From contig CALXJS010000011.1 in NCBI GenBank assembly GCA_944388685.1, positions 1 through 33,007 on the forward strand: DNA of 33,007 nucleotides, read 5' to 3'. Shown one piece after another: positions 14,783 through 23,357 of the stretch (positions are counted from its first letter, which is position 1; every line of letters starts with the position of its first letter). The position numbers and the translations under genes are program-made. Source of the stretch: an uncultured Clostridia bacterium (GTDB lineage: Bacteria > Bacillota_A > Clostridia > TANB77 > CAG-508). The notes under the pieces were generated by a model that was given only the letters and a program-made list of their open reading frames with translations, ran no database searches and was not told the DNA's origin.

Positions 14783-16108
14783 ATGGCAAAAAATGATGTA
14801 CCAAAAAGTGTAAGATGTTCATTTTGTGGTAAGTCACAAGAAAATGTTAGAAAAATTGTAGCAGGTCCAGGGGTTTATATTTGTGATGAGTGTGTGGACC
14901 TTTGTAATAGTATTATAGAAGCAGAATTATATGATGATGATAAAGCAGGATATACTTTAAATGAATTAAATGATATACCAAGTCCAAGAGAAATCAAAAA
15001 AGTATTAGATGATTATGTAATTGGGCAAGAAGATGCTAAAAAAACGTTATCTGTTGCAGTATACAATCACTATAAAAGAATTGCCCATGAAGAGGCGGCG
15101 ACAAAAGATGATGATGTAGAAATCCAAAAAAGCAATATCTTGTTGTTAGGACCAACAGGATGTGGAAAAACGCTACTTGCAAGAACATTAGCAAGAATTT
15201 TAGATGTACCATTTGCAATTGCAGATGCCACAACACTTACAGAAGCTGGATATGTAGGAGAAGATGTTGAAAATATCTTACTAAAATTAATTCAGGCAGC
15301 AGATGGCGATGTGCAAAAAGCAGAAAAAGGAATTATCTATATTGATGAAATTGATAAAATTACAAGAAAATCAGAAAACCCATCAATCACAAGAGATGTT
15401 AGTGGAGAAGGTGTACAACAAGCCTTATTAAAAATAATCGAAGGTACAATTGCAGCTGTACCACCACAAGGAGGAAGAAAACATCCTAACCAAGAATTAA
15501 TTCAAATCAACACAGAAAACATACTAATTATCTGTGGAGGTGCTTTTGAGGGATTAGAAAACATTATCAGAGATAGAACAGGTAAAAAATCAATCGGATT
15601 TGGCTCTAAGATAGAAAGTACAAAAGACATTAGCAAATATGAAGTCTTTAAGGATTTATTGCCACAAGACCTATTAAAATATGGACTAATACCAGAATTT
15701 ATTGGAAGATTACCAATTGTTGCAACATTACAAGAATTAGATAGAAATGCATTAATTGAAATCTTAAAAGAACCAAAAAATTCACTAATCAAGCAATATC
15801 AAAAATTATTTGAAATTGATGGAGTAGAACTAATCTTTGAAGAAGATGCGTTAGGAGCAATTGTAGATAAAGCGATTGAAAGAAAAACAGGAGCAAGAGG
15901 ATTACGTTCAATCATAGAAGAAAGAATGAGAGATATCATGTTTGATATACCATCAAATCCAAATATTGAAAAATGTATTATAACAAAAAGAACTATATTA
16001 GATAATGAAGCACCAGATATTGTGGTAAATAACAATAAACAAAAAGAACAAAAAAACAAAAAGAAAAAAAGACAAGTGCCACAAAATGAAGAAAAAGAAA
16101 CAGCATAA
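14783..16108 (+). CDS. clpX: ClpX ATP-dependent unfoldase
   Basis: The 441-residue AAA+ unfoldase feeds substrates to ClpP. The N-terminal zinc-binding domain has Cys12, Cys15, Cys34 and Cys37. Walker A is GPTGCGKT (123-130), the pore loop GYVG is at 156-159, Walker B is IIYIDEID (184-191), the [20 protein letters not shown] region follows, and sensor 2 is GARGLRS. The C-terminus carries an extra Lys/Asn/Gln-rich tail of about 25 residues beyond the usual end. AGGAAGG precedes the ATG. Confidence 0.97.
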   Translation: MAKNDVPKSVRCSFCGKSQENVRKIVAGPGVYICDECVDLCNSIIEAELYDDDKAGYTLNELNDIPSPREIKKVLDDYVIGQEDAKKTLSVAVYNHYKRIAHEEAATKDDDVEIQKSNILLLGPTGCGKTLLARTLARILDVPFAIADATTLTEAGYVGEDVENILLKLIQAADGDVQKAEKGIIYIDEIDKITRKSENPSITRDVSGEGVQQALLKIIEGTIAAVPPQGGRKHPNQELIQINTENILIICGGAFEGLENIIRDRTGKKSIGFGSKIESTKDISKYEVFKDLLPQDLLKYGLIPEFIGRLPIVATLQELDRNALIEILKEPKNSLIKQYQKLFEIDGVELIFEEDALGAIVDKAIERKTGARGLRSIIEERMRDIMFDIPSNPNIEKCIITKRTILDNEAPDIVVNNNKQKEQKNKKKKRQVPQNEEKETA

Positions 16109-16227
16109 AATTTGAGACAATTTGGGCCAGGTTTAAAATTGTATCAAAATTGTAAAAAATATGTCTAAAAAAGTAGAAGTTTGTCGAAAAAATTAAATCA
16201 AACAGAAACAAAATAATATTCAAACAA

Positions 16228-16269
16228 AAAAGCAAGCAAAATTGAGTTTAATCAATCTAGCTTGCTTTT
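16228..16269 (+). terminator. Terminator after clpX
   Basis: AAAAGCAAGC (16228-16237) pairs with GCTTGCTTTT (16260-16269), with a nested ATTGA/TCAAT stem. It lies 120 nt after the clpX stop. The rest of 16109-16227 is AT-rich with no gene seen. Confidence 0.75.
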
Positions 16270-16410
16270 GATATATATATTAGGAAAGCCATGTTGATTT
16301 TCTTCTTTTAAGAAATCTAAAACTCTTCTTGTTAAAAAAATAAAATTTTTATTACATAGTTTTTCTTGTTTAAACCAAAAAAATTTGATATACTTGTCAT
16401 GGTGAAAAGG
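16252..16410 (-). pseudogene. Possible C-terminal gene fragment between clpX and priA
   Basis: On the minus strand a frame open back to 16434 gives a protein-like segment containing FHHDKYIKFFWFKQEKL and RRVLDFLKEENQHGFPNIY, ending IKSKLD and TGA (16252-16254). Codon use matches the genuine genes (AGA, GAA, AAA, TTA). There is no start codon, the upstream part runs into the priA ribosome binding site, and the priA promoter lies within it. It is either the remnant of a gene lost when priA arrived here or a chance frame. I do not recognise the family. Confidence 0.35.
16366..16394 (+). promoter_or_regulatory. Likely promoter of priA-def-fmt
   Basis: TTGTTT (16366-16371), a 17-nt spacer and TATACT (16389-16394) end about 25 nt before the priA ATG. 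Confidence 0.55.
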
Positions 16411-16418
16411 AGAAATAA

Positions 16419-18812
16419 ATGGTAGCAGAAGTCATTATCAATAGAGGAGCAAAAAAACTAAATAGAACCTTTGACTACAACATACCAAAGGAATTAGAAG
16501 AACTAATACTTGTAGGAAGTAAAGTGTTAGTTCCTTTTGGCAATGGCGGAAAACTAACAGAAGCATTTGTTGTAGGCATGAAAGAAAAATCACAATTTGA
16601 AGTAAAAGATATTGCAAAACTTGAAGAAAATTTAACAGATAAACAAATTGCACTAGCTAAATGGATGGCAAAGCGATATTTTTGTAATGTATCTGATTGT
16701 ATCAAATTAATGTTAACACCAGGTACAAGAAATAAAAATAAAGAAAAAAGGATTCAAGATAAGACCATTAATTGTGTGTACTTAAAAAAAGAGATAGAAG
16801 AGATTGAATTTGAAATTGAAACAGGAAAAATTAAATCAGAAAAACATAAAAAATTATTAAACTTTATTAAAGACAATGAAGGAGCAACTGTACCAGAAAT
16901 TGAAATGCTTACAGATTGTTCAAGAGCCATTGTAAATACTTTAGTGAAAAACGGATATTTAGAGATTATAGAAAAAAAGGTTGAACGTAATCCACTGTTG
17001 GGGAGAGATTGTGAAAAAACATACAAACTAAATTTAACAGACGAGCAAGAAAAAGCATATAAGCGTGTAGAAGAGGCAATCGACCAAAAAAGATATGAAC
17101 AATTTTTGCTATATGGTGTGACAGGTTCTGGAAAAACAGAAGTCTATTTGCAGTTGATTGAAAAAGTTTTAAATATAGGTAAAAATGCGATTGTCTTAGT
17201 GCCAGAAATATCTTTGACCCCACAGATGTTAGATAGATTTATCTCTCGTTTTGGAAAAGAAGAAATTGCTATTTTACATAGTAAATTATCGATTGGAGAA
17301 AGACATGATGAGTGGGAGAGAATTCGAGAGAAAAGGGCTAGAATTGTAATAGGTGCAAGATCTGCTATATTTGCACCAATTGAAAATATTGGGATTATCA
17401 TTATAGACGAAGAACATGATAGTTCGTATAAATCTGAAACCAATCCAAGATACAATGCCAAAGAAATTGCAAAGATCTTAGCAAAAGAAAATCAGGCACC
17501 TTTGTTACTAGGAAGTGCAACACCAGACATTGTAACATTTTATAAAATACAAGAAAAATCAATTTTTCAGAAATTACAGAAGAGTACAGAATTTGAACAT
17601 GAAATGAATATGCAAACAGAAGATTATAAAAGGCAATTTGAGAATGATACAAAAGATTGTATAAAAGCTATTTCAGATAAAAAAATAACAGACAGACAAA
17701 ATCAAGAAACAGAAAGCAAAATTACCTTGCTAGAGTTAACGAAAAGAGCCAACAAATCTTCACTACCAAAAGTTGAGATTATTGACTTAAAACAAGAATT
17801 GGCAAATGGCAATCGTTCAATGCTAAGTATGGAATTATATAATAGCATTGAAGAAAATTTGAGACAAAAAAGGCAGACCATATTATTTTTAAACAGAAGA
17901 GGTTACTCAACATTTATCATGTGTAGAAACTGTGGATATACAGTAAAATGTCCACATTGCAATATTAGCATGACTTATCATAGTTATGAAAGAAAATTAA
18001 AATGTCACTATTGTGGACATGAAGAAAATATTGTAACAGTTTGTCCAGAATGTCATAGTGATAAAATTCGATATTTTGGAACAGGTACGCAAAAATTAGA
18101 ACAAGAAATACATAAGCAGTTTCCAAATGCTTCAACGATTAGAATGGATATTGACATAGTTACAAAAAAGAATTCACATGAAGAAATTTTAAACAAATTT
18201 AAAAATGAAAATATAGATATTTTGATTGGAACGCAAATGGTAGTAAAAGGACATCATTTTCCAAATGTAACATTGGTAGGGGTTATTGCAGCAGATAGTT
18301 CTTTAAATATTGATGATTATAGAGCAAATGAAAGAACATTCCAGATTTTAACACAAGTGGCAGGAAGAGCAGGTAGGGAAAATCTACCAGGAAAAGTGGT
18401 TATTCAAACATATAATCCAGACAATTTTAGTATTATTTGTGCCCAAAAACAAAATTACAATTTATTTTATGAAACAGAAATTGAACTTAGAAAACAGTTG
18501 AAATATCCACCTTTTTGCGATATAATATTAATTGGATTGAATAGTTATCAAGAAACAGAAATCAAAAATGTATCTAGCAAAATATATCAATATTTAGAAC
18601 AACGATTAAACAAGGATGAATTTAAAGTATTAAGACCAATGCCTTGTCCAATAGATAAAATTCAAAATCGATATCGTTGGAGAATTATCATTAAAGGAAA
18701 TATGACACAAGAGGCAAATAGAATTTTAAATGCTTGTTTAAAAGAAATTTATCAAGAAAACATAAAAGATACAAGAATTTCAATTGATGTTAATCCAAAC
18801 AATATGAGTTGA
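16419..18812 (+). CDS. priA: Primosomal protein N' (replication restart helicase)
   Basis: The 797-residue superfamily 2 helicase restarts collapsed replication forks. Domains in order: the 3'-DNA-binding domain (1-105), a winged-helix-like part (about 140-190), helicase lobe 1 with Walker A GVTGSGKT (233-240) and DEEH (330-333), two zinc-binding clusters (Cys502, 505, 511, 514, 529, 532, 542, 545), then lobe 2 with GTQMVVKGHHFP and the C-terminal domain. Between GSATPDIVTFYKIQEK (about 365-380) and ITLLELTKR (about 435-443) there is a hydrophilic insertion of about 55 residues where many PriA proteins go almost directly on. AAAGGAG precedes the ATG. Confidence 0.95.
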   Translation: MVAEVIINRGAKKLNRTFDYNIPKELEELILVGSKVLVPFGNGGKLTEAFVVGMKEKSQFEVKDIAKLEENLTDKQIALAKWMAKRYFCNVSDCIKLMLTPGTRNKNKEKRIQDKTINCVYLKKEIEEIEFEIETGKIKSEKHKKLLNFIKDNEGATVPEIEMLTDCSRAIVNTLVKNGYLEIIEKKVERNPLLGRDCEKTYKLNLTDEQEKAYKRVEEAIDQKRYEQFLLYGVTGSGKTEVYLQLIEKVLNIGKNAIVLVPEISLTPQMLDRFISRFGKEEIAILHSKLSIGERHDEWERIREKRARIVIGARSAIFAPIENIGIIIIDEEHDSSYKSETNPRYNAKEIAKILAKENQAPLLLGSATPDIVTFYKIQEKSIFQKLQKSTEFEHEMNMQTEDYKRQFENDTKDCIKAISDKKITDRQNQETESKITLLELTKRANKSSLPKVEIIDLKQELANGNRSMLSMELYNSIEENLRQKRQTILFLNRRGYSTFIMCRNCGYTVKCPHCNISMTYHSYERKLKCHYCGHEENIVTVCPECHSDKIRYFGTGTQKLEQEIHKQFPNASTIRMDIDIVTKKNSHEEILNKFKNENIDILIGTQMVVKGHHFPNVTLVGVIAADSSLNIDDYRANERTFQILTQVAGRAGRENLPGKVVIQTYNPDNFSIICAQKQNYNLFYETEIELRKQLKYPPFCDIILIGLNSYQETEIKNVSSKIYQYLEQRLNKDEFKVLRPMPCPIDKIQNRYRWRIIIKGNMTQEANRILNACLKEIYQENIKDTRISIDVNPNNMS

Positions 18813-18817
18813 TGAAA

Positions 18818-18953
18818 AGTTGAAAAATAATTACAATTTTGGCGTTGTTAAACTTCATTTGAAATTTAATCAACGTACAAAGCGTACGTCTCATAATGCC
18901 TAGCCAAAATTTAATTCTTTTCCAACTAGATTTGTATTTTAAGAAAGGAATGA
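18818..18953 (+). repeat. Structured intergenic repeat, copy 1 (before def)
   Basis: This copy runs from AGTTGAAAAATAATTAC to AAGAAAGGAATGA, which serves as the def ribosome binding site. Its outer parts are imperfect inverted copies: AGTTG-AAAA...AATTTTGGC at the start, GCCAAAATT...TTTTCCAACT at 18903-18927. In the middle CGTAC (18874-18878) pairs with GTACG (18884-18888). The first 60 nt match copy 2 at nearly every position. Confidence 0.8.
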
Positions 18954-18962
18954 AAGTAAATA

Positions 18963-19451
18963 ATGGCAATCAGAAATCTAAGATATCAAGGAGAGGAAAT
19001 ATTAAAGAAAAAATCAAGAGAAGTTCCAGAAGAAGAAATCGCAAGCAAAAAAATCCAATCTTTAATAGATGATATGATAGAGACCATGCACAAATATAAT
19101 GGTGTGGGACTAGCAGCAGTTCAAGTAGGGGTATTAAAAAGAATTGTGGTAATTGATTTATATGATGACCATGGACTAATTGTATTAATTAATCCTATTA
19201 TTATAAAAACAAAAGGAGAACAAGAAGTTGACGAAGGTTGTTTGAGTTTTCCAAATGAATTTGCAAAAGTAATTAGACCAGCAGAAGTCGTTGCAGAATA
19301 TACAGATAGAGAAGGAAAACGAATGAGAGTAAAGGCAAAAGAATTATTAGCACAAGCTATCTCACATGAACTAGATCATCTAGAAGGAGAATTATTTATC
19401 GATAAGATTATTCCAGGAACTTTAGAGTATATTGAGCCAGAAAAAAATTAA
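18963..19451 (+). CDS. def: Peptide deformylase
   Basis: The 162-residue metallopeptidase removes the N-formyl group from new proteins. All three deformylase motifs are present: GVGLAAVQVG (47-56), EGCLSFP with Cys93, and HELDHLEG with His135, Glu136 and His139. These provide the metal ligands and the catalytic base. The adjacent fmt encodes the opposing formylation step. The ribosome binding site AGAAAGGAATGA comes from the preceding repeat. It probably belongs to a priA-def-fmt operon. Confidence 0.97.
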   Translation: MAIRNLRYQGEEILKKKSREVPEEEIASKKIQSLIDDMIETMHKYNGVGLAAVQVGVLKRIVVIDLYDDHGLIVLINPIIIKTKGEQEVDEGCLSFPNEFAKVIRPAEVVAEYTDREGKRMRVKAKELLAQAISHELDHLEGELFIDKIIPGTLEYIEPEKN

Positions 19452-19460
19452 GGAGAAAAC

Positions 19461-19610
19461 GGTTGAAAAATAATTACAATTTTGGCGTCATCAAACTTCA
19501 TTTGAAATTTAATCAACGTGCAAGATGCACGCCTCATTGATTTTCAACTTGTCTGCCTAGCCAAAAGCACAATTCTTTCACAACTAATCTGTGCCTTAAG
19601 AAAGGAATGA
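19461..19610 (+). repeat. Structured intergenic repeat, copy 2 (before fmt)
   Basis: Second copy, with a 15-16-nt insertion (TTGATTTTCAACTTGTC region) compared with copy 1. The central hairpin is CGTGC/GCACG where copy 1 has CGTAC/GTACG, so an A-T pair became G-C by changes on both arms. The outer TTTTGGC/GCCAAAA pairing is kept. It ends CTTAAGAAAGGAATGA, the fmt ribosome binding site. Confidence 0.8.
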
Positions 19611-19617
19611 GAAAAAA

Positions 19618-20574
19618 ATGAAAATTGTATTTATGGGAACACCAGATTTTGCAGAAGAAAGTTTAAAAGCAATCTATGAAGCAGGTCATGAAATTATAGG
19701 TGTTGTAACAAATCCAGACAGGCCAAAAGGAAGAGGAATGAAAATGCTTCCAAGTCCTGTTAAAGAGTTTGCTATGGAAAAGAACTTAAAAATTTTTCAA
19801 CCAGAAAAAGTAAAGAATAATGAAGAATTTATAAACGAATTAAAAGTACTAAAACCTGATGTTATTTGTGTTGTAGCTTATGGAAAGATATTGCCAAAAG
19901 AAATTTTAGATATTCCACCATATGGTTGTATTAATGTTCATGCATCATTATTGCCAAAATATAGAGGTGCGGCGCCTGTTCAATGGGCAGTTTTAAATGG
20001 AGACAAAACAACTGGTGTGACGACTATGTATATGGATATTGGAATGGATACAGGGGATATGATATTAAAACAAGAGGTAGAGATTGGCGAAGATGAAACA
20101 ACAGGAGAATTATGGGATAGATTAAAAGAGATTGGTGGAAAATTATTAGTTGAGACATTAAAACAAATTGAAAAAGGAACAGCACCAAGAGAAAAGCAAG
20201 GGGAAGATTTTACAGTTGCACCAATGTTATCAAAAGATATGGCTAAAATTGATTGGAATAAAAAAACAGCTGAGGAAATTAAAAATTTGGTTAGAGGCTT
20301 AAATCCAATCATGGGAGCATATACGTTTCTAAATGATAAAAAGATAAAATTTTGGAAAGTAGCAGTGGCAGGAAAAAATGAAATATATGCAGAGAATATG
20401 GACTTTCTAAGAAATGGTACAGTGATTGTATCTGACCCAAGAGATGGTATATTTATCAAATGCAAGGATGGTATTTTAAAAGTTTTAGAAATACAAGGAG
20501 AAAATGCCAAAAGAATGAAAATTCAAGACTATTTAAGAGGAAACCCAATAGAAGAATTTGAGATTTTTGAATAG
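19618..20574 (+). CDS. fmt: Methionyl-tRNA formyltransferase
   Basis: The 318-residue enzyme transfers formyl from 10-formyl-tetrahydrofolate to Met-tRNAi. The N-terminal Rossmann-like catalytic domain has MGTPDFAEE at the start, Asn106 and His108 in NVHASLLPKYRGAAP, and Asp144 in DIGMDTGDM. The C-terminal OB-like tRNA-binding domain runs from about 205. The formyl donor can be made by the formate-tetrahydrofolate ligase encoded later in the window. It is followed 9 nt later by the unrecognised membrane-protein gene. Confidence 0.97.
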   Translation: MKIVFMGTPDFAEESLKAIYEAGHEIIGVVTNPDRPKGRGMKMLPSPVKEFAMEKNLKIFQPEKVKNNEEFINELKVLKPDVICVVAYGKILPKEILDIPPYGCINVHASLLPKYRGAAPVQWAVLNGDKTTGVTTMYMDIGMDTGDMILKQEVEIGEDETTGELWDRLKEIGGKLLVETLKQIEKGTAPREKQGEDFTVAPMLSKDMAKIDWNKKTAEEIKNLVRGLNPIMGAYTFLNDKKIKFWKVAVAGKNEIYAENMDFLRNGTVIVSDPRDGIFIKCKDGILKVLEIQGENAKRMKIQDYLRGNPIEEFEIFE

Positions 20575-20583
20575 AGGGATAAT

Positions 20584-21810
20584 ATGGATAAAGAAACCAG
20601 AGAGAAAATAAAAGAATTTAAAAAGCAAAAGAGATATGATGATATTTTTATAAATTATGGTACAAAAGCATATATAAAAAATACGCCAACTAAATATAGA
20701 CAAAAAGAATTAAAAAAATTGAAAAAAGAAGGAAGATATTTAGATATATATAACAAATATGGTGAGAAAGAGTATAATAAAGTATTAGTTAAGGCAAGAA
20801 CACAAGAAATAAAAGAAGCCAAAGGTTCTTTTCAGGCATTTACATGGGAAGCTACACAAAATATAAAAATATTTTTAAAAAAATTGGGAATTAATGTGGC
20901 AATTGGTGCTTCTACACTGATGTTAACTATGCCTGTAGTAGTACAATCAACTATAAATAAAAATGCCATAAAATATGAAAAAGAAATAGAAAACTATGAT
21001 GAGAATATATCAAAATATGCAGAAGAAGTAAAATCATTAAAATTAAATCATTTACAAACCATAATGAAAGTTATGGATGATATGTGGAAAAATATAGCAG
21101 GGTATGCCAATCCAGAAAAGGATATTTCAGGATTTCTAGAATTAGACCTGGCAACTGAAGATGGATATGGTGTATGCAGAAACATGGCAAGTGATGTTGC
21201 TAAAAAATTAAATAAAATAGATGAAAGATATAATGCAAGAACGATAAATGTAAAAATGGAGCACGGAGACTATCAGATAGCTAATATAGAAAGAAAGGTT
21301 ATAGAAACTAATGAAACTGTGGAACAAGAAAATGAACAACAAGGAAGTAATATATTGGAGAATTTAGCCGGAAACCATATGGTTACATTAGTAGATATTC
21401 CAGATAGAGATATCACATTAGTTGCTGACCCCACCAATCCTGGATTAGGCATATATGAAAATGGAGAAATTAAAATGTTTAATACAGATGAAAAATGGGA
21501 AGGAAAAGAAATCTCTACAATGTTATTAAATGGATATGAAGGTTTAGAAATGGGTGGAACATATGTGAATAGTTTTCATTTAAAATCTAAATATTCTGAG
21601 GCAAAAAAAGAATTTGGACTAGAAAAGCAAAACGAAGCTTTAAACTATGTGAGAAGTCTAGAAAAACAAAATAGTGAAAAAAGTAAAGAAGAAAAATTTA
21701 GAGAATCTTTGGCAGTAGCAAGCAATCAAAGTGAAAATATAAGAAGAGATGAACAAAATCAAGATAGACAAATAAATGCACAAGAAAAAGAGACTGTAAA
21801 TGAACTGTAA
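20584..21810 (+). CDS. Membrane protein with possible transglutaminase-like Cys-His-Asp set
   Basis: I do not recognise this 408-residue protein by name. Residues 10-75 hold two copies of a KKxxRYxDIxxxYGxKxY motif (RYDDIFINYGTKAY and RYLDIYNKYGEKEY). A membrane helix follows (about 100-124), then a short coiled-coil-like stretch. The C-terminal domain has GYGVCRNMASDV (Cys198), GNHMVTLVD (His265) and LVADPTNPG (Asp282). The order and surroundings resemble the Cys-His-Asp triad of transglutaminase-like or papain-fold cysteine peptidases. The tail from 340 is Glu/Gln/Lys-rich. It lies 9 nt after fmt with AGAGGG before the ATG, so it is probably translated from the same transcript. Activity is unproven. 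Confidence 0.6.
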   Translation: MDKETREKIKEFKKQKRYDDIFINYGTKAYIKNTPTKYRQKELKKLKKEGRYLDIYNKYGEKEYNKVLVKARTQEIKEAKGSFQAFTWEATQNIKIFLKKLGINVAIGASTLMLTMPVVVQSTINKNAIKYEKEIENYDENISKYAEEVKSLKLNHLQTIMKVMDDMWKNIAGYANPEKDISGFLELDLATEDGYGVCRNMASDVAKKLNKIDERYNARTINVKMEHGDYQIANIERKVIETNETVEQENEQQGSNILENLAGNHMVTLVDIPDRDITLVADPTNPGLGIYENGEIKMFNTDEKWEGKEISTMLLNGYEGLEMGGTYVNSFHLKSKYSEAKKEFGLEKQNEALNYVRSLEKQNSEKSKEEKFRESLAVASNQSENIRRDEQNQDRQINAQEKETVNEL

Positions 21811-21850
21811 CGAATAATTTCTTAAAAAAAAGTAAATATTATGAAAATGG

Positions 21851-21879
21851 TTGTAAAATTGGTAAAAAATTGATATACT
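21851..21879 (+). promoter_or_regulatory. Likely promoter of the asp23 cluster
   Basis: TTGTAA (21851-21856), a 17-nt spacer and TATACT (21874-21879) lie about 80 nt before the asp23 start. Confidence 0.55.
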
Positions 21880-21897
21880 TATATAGAATTTTAAGTA

Positions 21898-21927
21898 TAT
21901 CTTTTTTCTTGGTAAAGAAAAAAGATA
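21898..21927. promoter_or_regulatory. 13-bp hairpin in the asp23 leader
   Basis: TATCTTTTTTCTT and AAGAAAAAAGATA are perfect inverse copies around GGTA. It lies between the likely promoter and the ribosome binding site. It could slow transcription or stabilise the 5' end. Confidence 0.5.
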
Positions 21928-21960
21928 ATGTTGCACAGAAAAAAGATAGGAGGAAAGTTT

Positions 21961-22422
21961 ATGGAAGAGGAAAACAAAAACGTAGAAAATGGGGAAGTTG
22001 TAGAATTAGATGAAGAAATAAAAACAGAAAATGAAGGCATACAAATTTCAAGTGATGTTGTAGCAGTTATAGCAGGTGTTGCTGTTTCAGAAGTACAAGG
22101 TGTATCTGGAATGTCTGGAGGATTTGCTGGAGGAATTACAGAAGTATTAAGTGGAAAGAAAAACTTGGCAAAAGGAATTAAGGTGGAAATTGACGAAAAC
22201 ACAGCTAAAATCGATGTGAATATTATTGTAGAATATGGTTCGAGAATTCCAGATGTTGCATTTGAAATACAAAATAGAGTAAAAAAATCAGTTGAAAATA
22301 TGACTGGATTAAAAGTAGAAGAAGTAAATGTACATGTTCAAGGAGTTAACACAGATGTAGTTATGGAAGAAAAAAATATGGAAAATACAGAAAATGAAGA
22401 AAATGGTAGTGAGCAAAATTAA
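21961..22422 (+). CDS. asp23: Asp23/Gls24 family envelope stress protein
   Basis: The 153-residue protein has a full Asp23/Gls24 (DUF322) domain: ISSDVVAVIAGVAVSEVQGV, then a Gly-rich loop, GIKVEIDENTAKIDVNIIVEYG and VNVHVQGV, flanked by Glu/Asn-rich ends. Such proteins lie under the membrane, tied by AmaP, and respond to envelope stress. A longer frame starts at 21928, but TAGGAGGAAAG sits just before the ATG at 21961. The gene opens the asp23-amaP-DUF2273-nusB group common in Firmicutes. Confidence 0.88.
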   Translation: MEEENKNVENGEVVELDEEIKTENEGIQISSDVVAVIAGVAVSEVQGVSGMSGGFAGGITEVLSGKKNLAKGIKVEIDENTAKIDVNIIVEYGSRIPDVAFEIQNRVKKSVENMTGLKVEEVNVHVQGVNTDVVMEEKNMENTENEENGSEQN

Positions 22423-22458
22423 ATATAATAAATAAAATATAAAAGGAGAATGAATGAA

Positions 22459-23010
22459 ATGAAAATTTTAGAAAAAGTTACATTAATTATATATTCTTAT
22501 GTTATGTTGATAGTATCAATCTTAGCATGTTTATTAGTATTTGGATGGTTAGATATAGAGTTAGTAGGTGAAATTATAAGCGGTACCATTGTAAGTGATG
22601 TATGGAGCAAAATTATACTAGGTGTTAGTGTCGTATTTATATTACTTTCAATAAAATGTATATTTTTTGATTCAACATCAAAAGAACAAATTAAAGAAAG
22701 ACAAGGTGTTTTGTTAGAAAATGAAAGCGGAAAATTAATGATTTCTAAAGAAACAATTGAAAATCTAGTAAATTCAGTAGCCAAAGGATTTGAAAGTACA
22801 GAAGATGTGACAACAAGAGTAGAATTAGATAAAGAAAATAATGTAAAAGTCTATGCCAATTTGGTTGTGAGTTCAGAAGCAGTAATTAAAGATTTATCTG
22901 CTAAACTTCAAACAAGTATTAAGGATAAAATAAAAAAAGCAACAGACTTAGAAGTAAATGAAGTAAATATAACAGTTAAAAAAGTTGCTGATAAACAACA
23001 AGAAGCATAA
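22459..23010 (+). CDS. amaP: AmaP-like alkaline-shock membrane anchor protein
   Basis: This 183-residue protein has two membrane helices near the N-terminus (about 8-28 and 50-68) and then an Asp23-like domain (about 95-175) with VTTRVELDKENNVKVYANL and EVNITVKKV. This is the layout of AmaP, which anchors Asp23 to the membrane. An ATG at 22450 is only one base from GGAG; the ATG at 22459 is better spaced. It lies 36 nt after asp23. Confidence 0.85.
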   Translation: MKILEKVTLIIYSYVMLIVSILACLLVFGWLDIELVGEIISGTIVSDVWSKIILGVSVVFILLSIKCIFFDSTSKEQIKERQGVLLENESGKLMISKETIENLVNSVAKGFESTEDVTTRVELDKENNVKVYANLVVSSEAVIKDLSAKLQTSIKDKIKKATDLEVNEVNITVKKVADKQQEA

Positions 23011-23048
23011 AAAGTATTATGTTTGAAGTGAAGAAAGGTTGTGGAATT

Positions 23049-23252
23049 ATGAACAATTTTAAAGATTTTTGGAATCAATTCAAAGGTGCTATTATTGGTG
23101 TCATATTAGCAATTTTAATATTAATAACAGGGTTGGATAAACTAATTTTAGCAATTGTGGTATTATTTTTAGGTGCTTTTGTAGGTAATTATGTACAAAG
23201 AAATAAAGAAGATGTAAAAACAAAACTAAAAAATTTTATCGATAAAATGTAA
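23049..23252 (+). CDS. DUF2273 small membrane protein
   Basis: The 67-residue protein begins MNNFKDFWNQFKGAIIG. It has two closely spaced hydrophobic helices (about 13-30 and 34-50) and ends in a charged Lys/Asp tail. Size, sequence pattern and location between amaP and nusB fit DUF2273, whose function is not established. An earlier in-frame ATG at 23019 would add ten residues; AGAAAGG supports the ATG at 23049. Confidence 0.75.
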   Translation: MNNFKDFWNQFKGAIIGVILAILILITGLDKLILAIVVLFLGAFVGNYVQRNKEDVKTKLKNFIDKM

Positions 23253-23265
23253 TATTGAAGGAAAA

Positions 23266-23349
23266 GGTTGAAAACATAACTATAATTTTGGCCGTACGTG
23301 TTAGATTTCATTCTTTTCTAACCAGATTTGCGACTTAAGAAAGGAATAA
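23266..23349 (+). repeat. Structured intergenic repeat, copy 3 (before nusB, shortened)
   Basis: This keeps the start (GGTTGAAAACATAACTATAATTTTGGC) and end (TTCTTTTCTAACCAGATTTG then CTTAAGAAAGGAATAA) of copies 1 and 2 but lacks most of the middle. GGTT...AAAA at the start still pairs with TTTTC..AACC near the end. It supplies the nusB ribosome binding site. Confidence 0.65.
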
Positions 23350-23357
23350 TATAAAAG

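Noticed and set aside
18818..19610. Interpretation of the def/fmt leader repeats as T-box or ribosomal-protein leaders
   Set aside because: No T-box sequence (AGGGTGGNACCGCG) or known leader core is present, and the same element also precedes nusB.
19980..20510. 176-codon minus-strand frame opposite fmt
   Set aside because: It is fully covered by fmt with intact motifs and has Ser/Phe/Ile-rich shadow composition.
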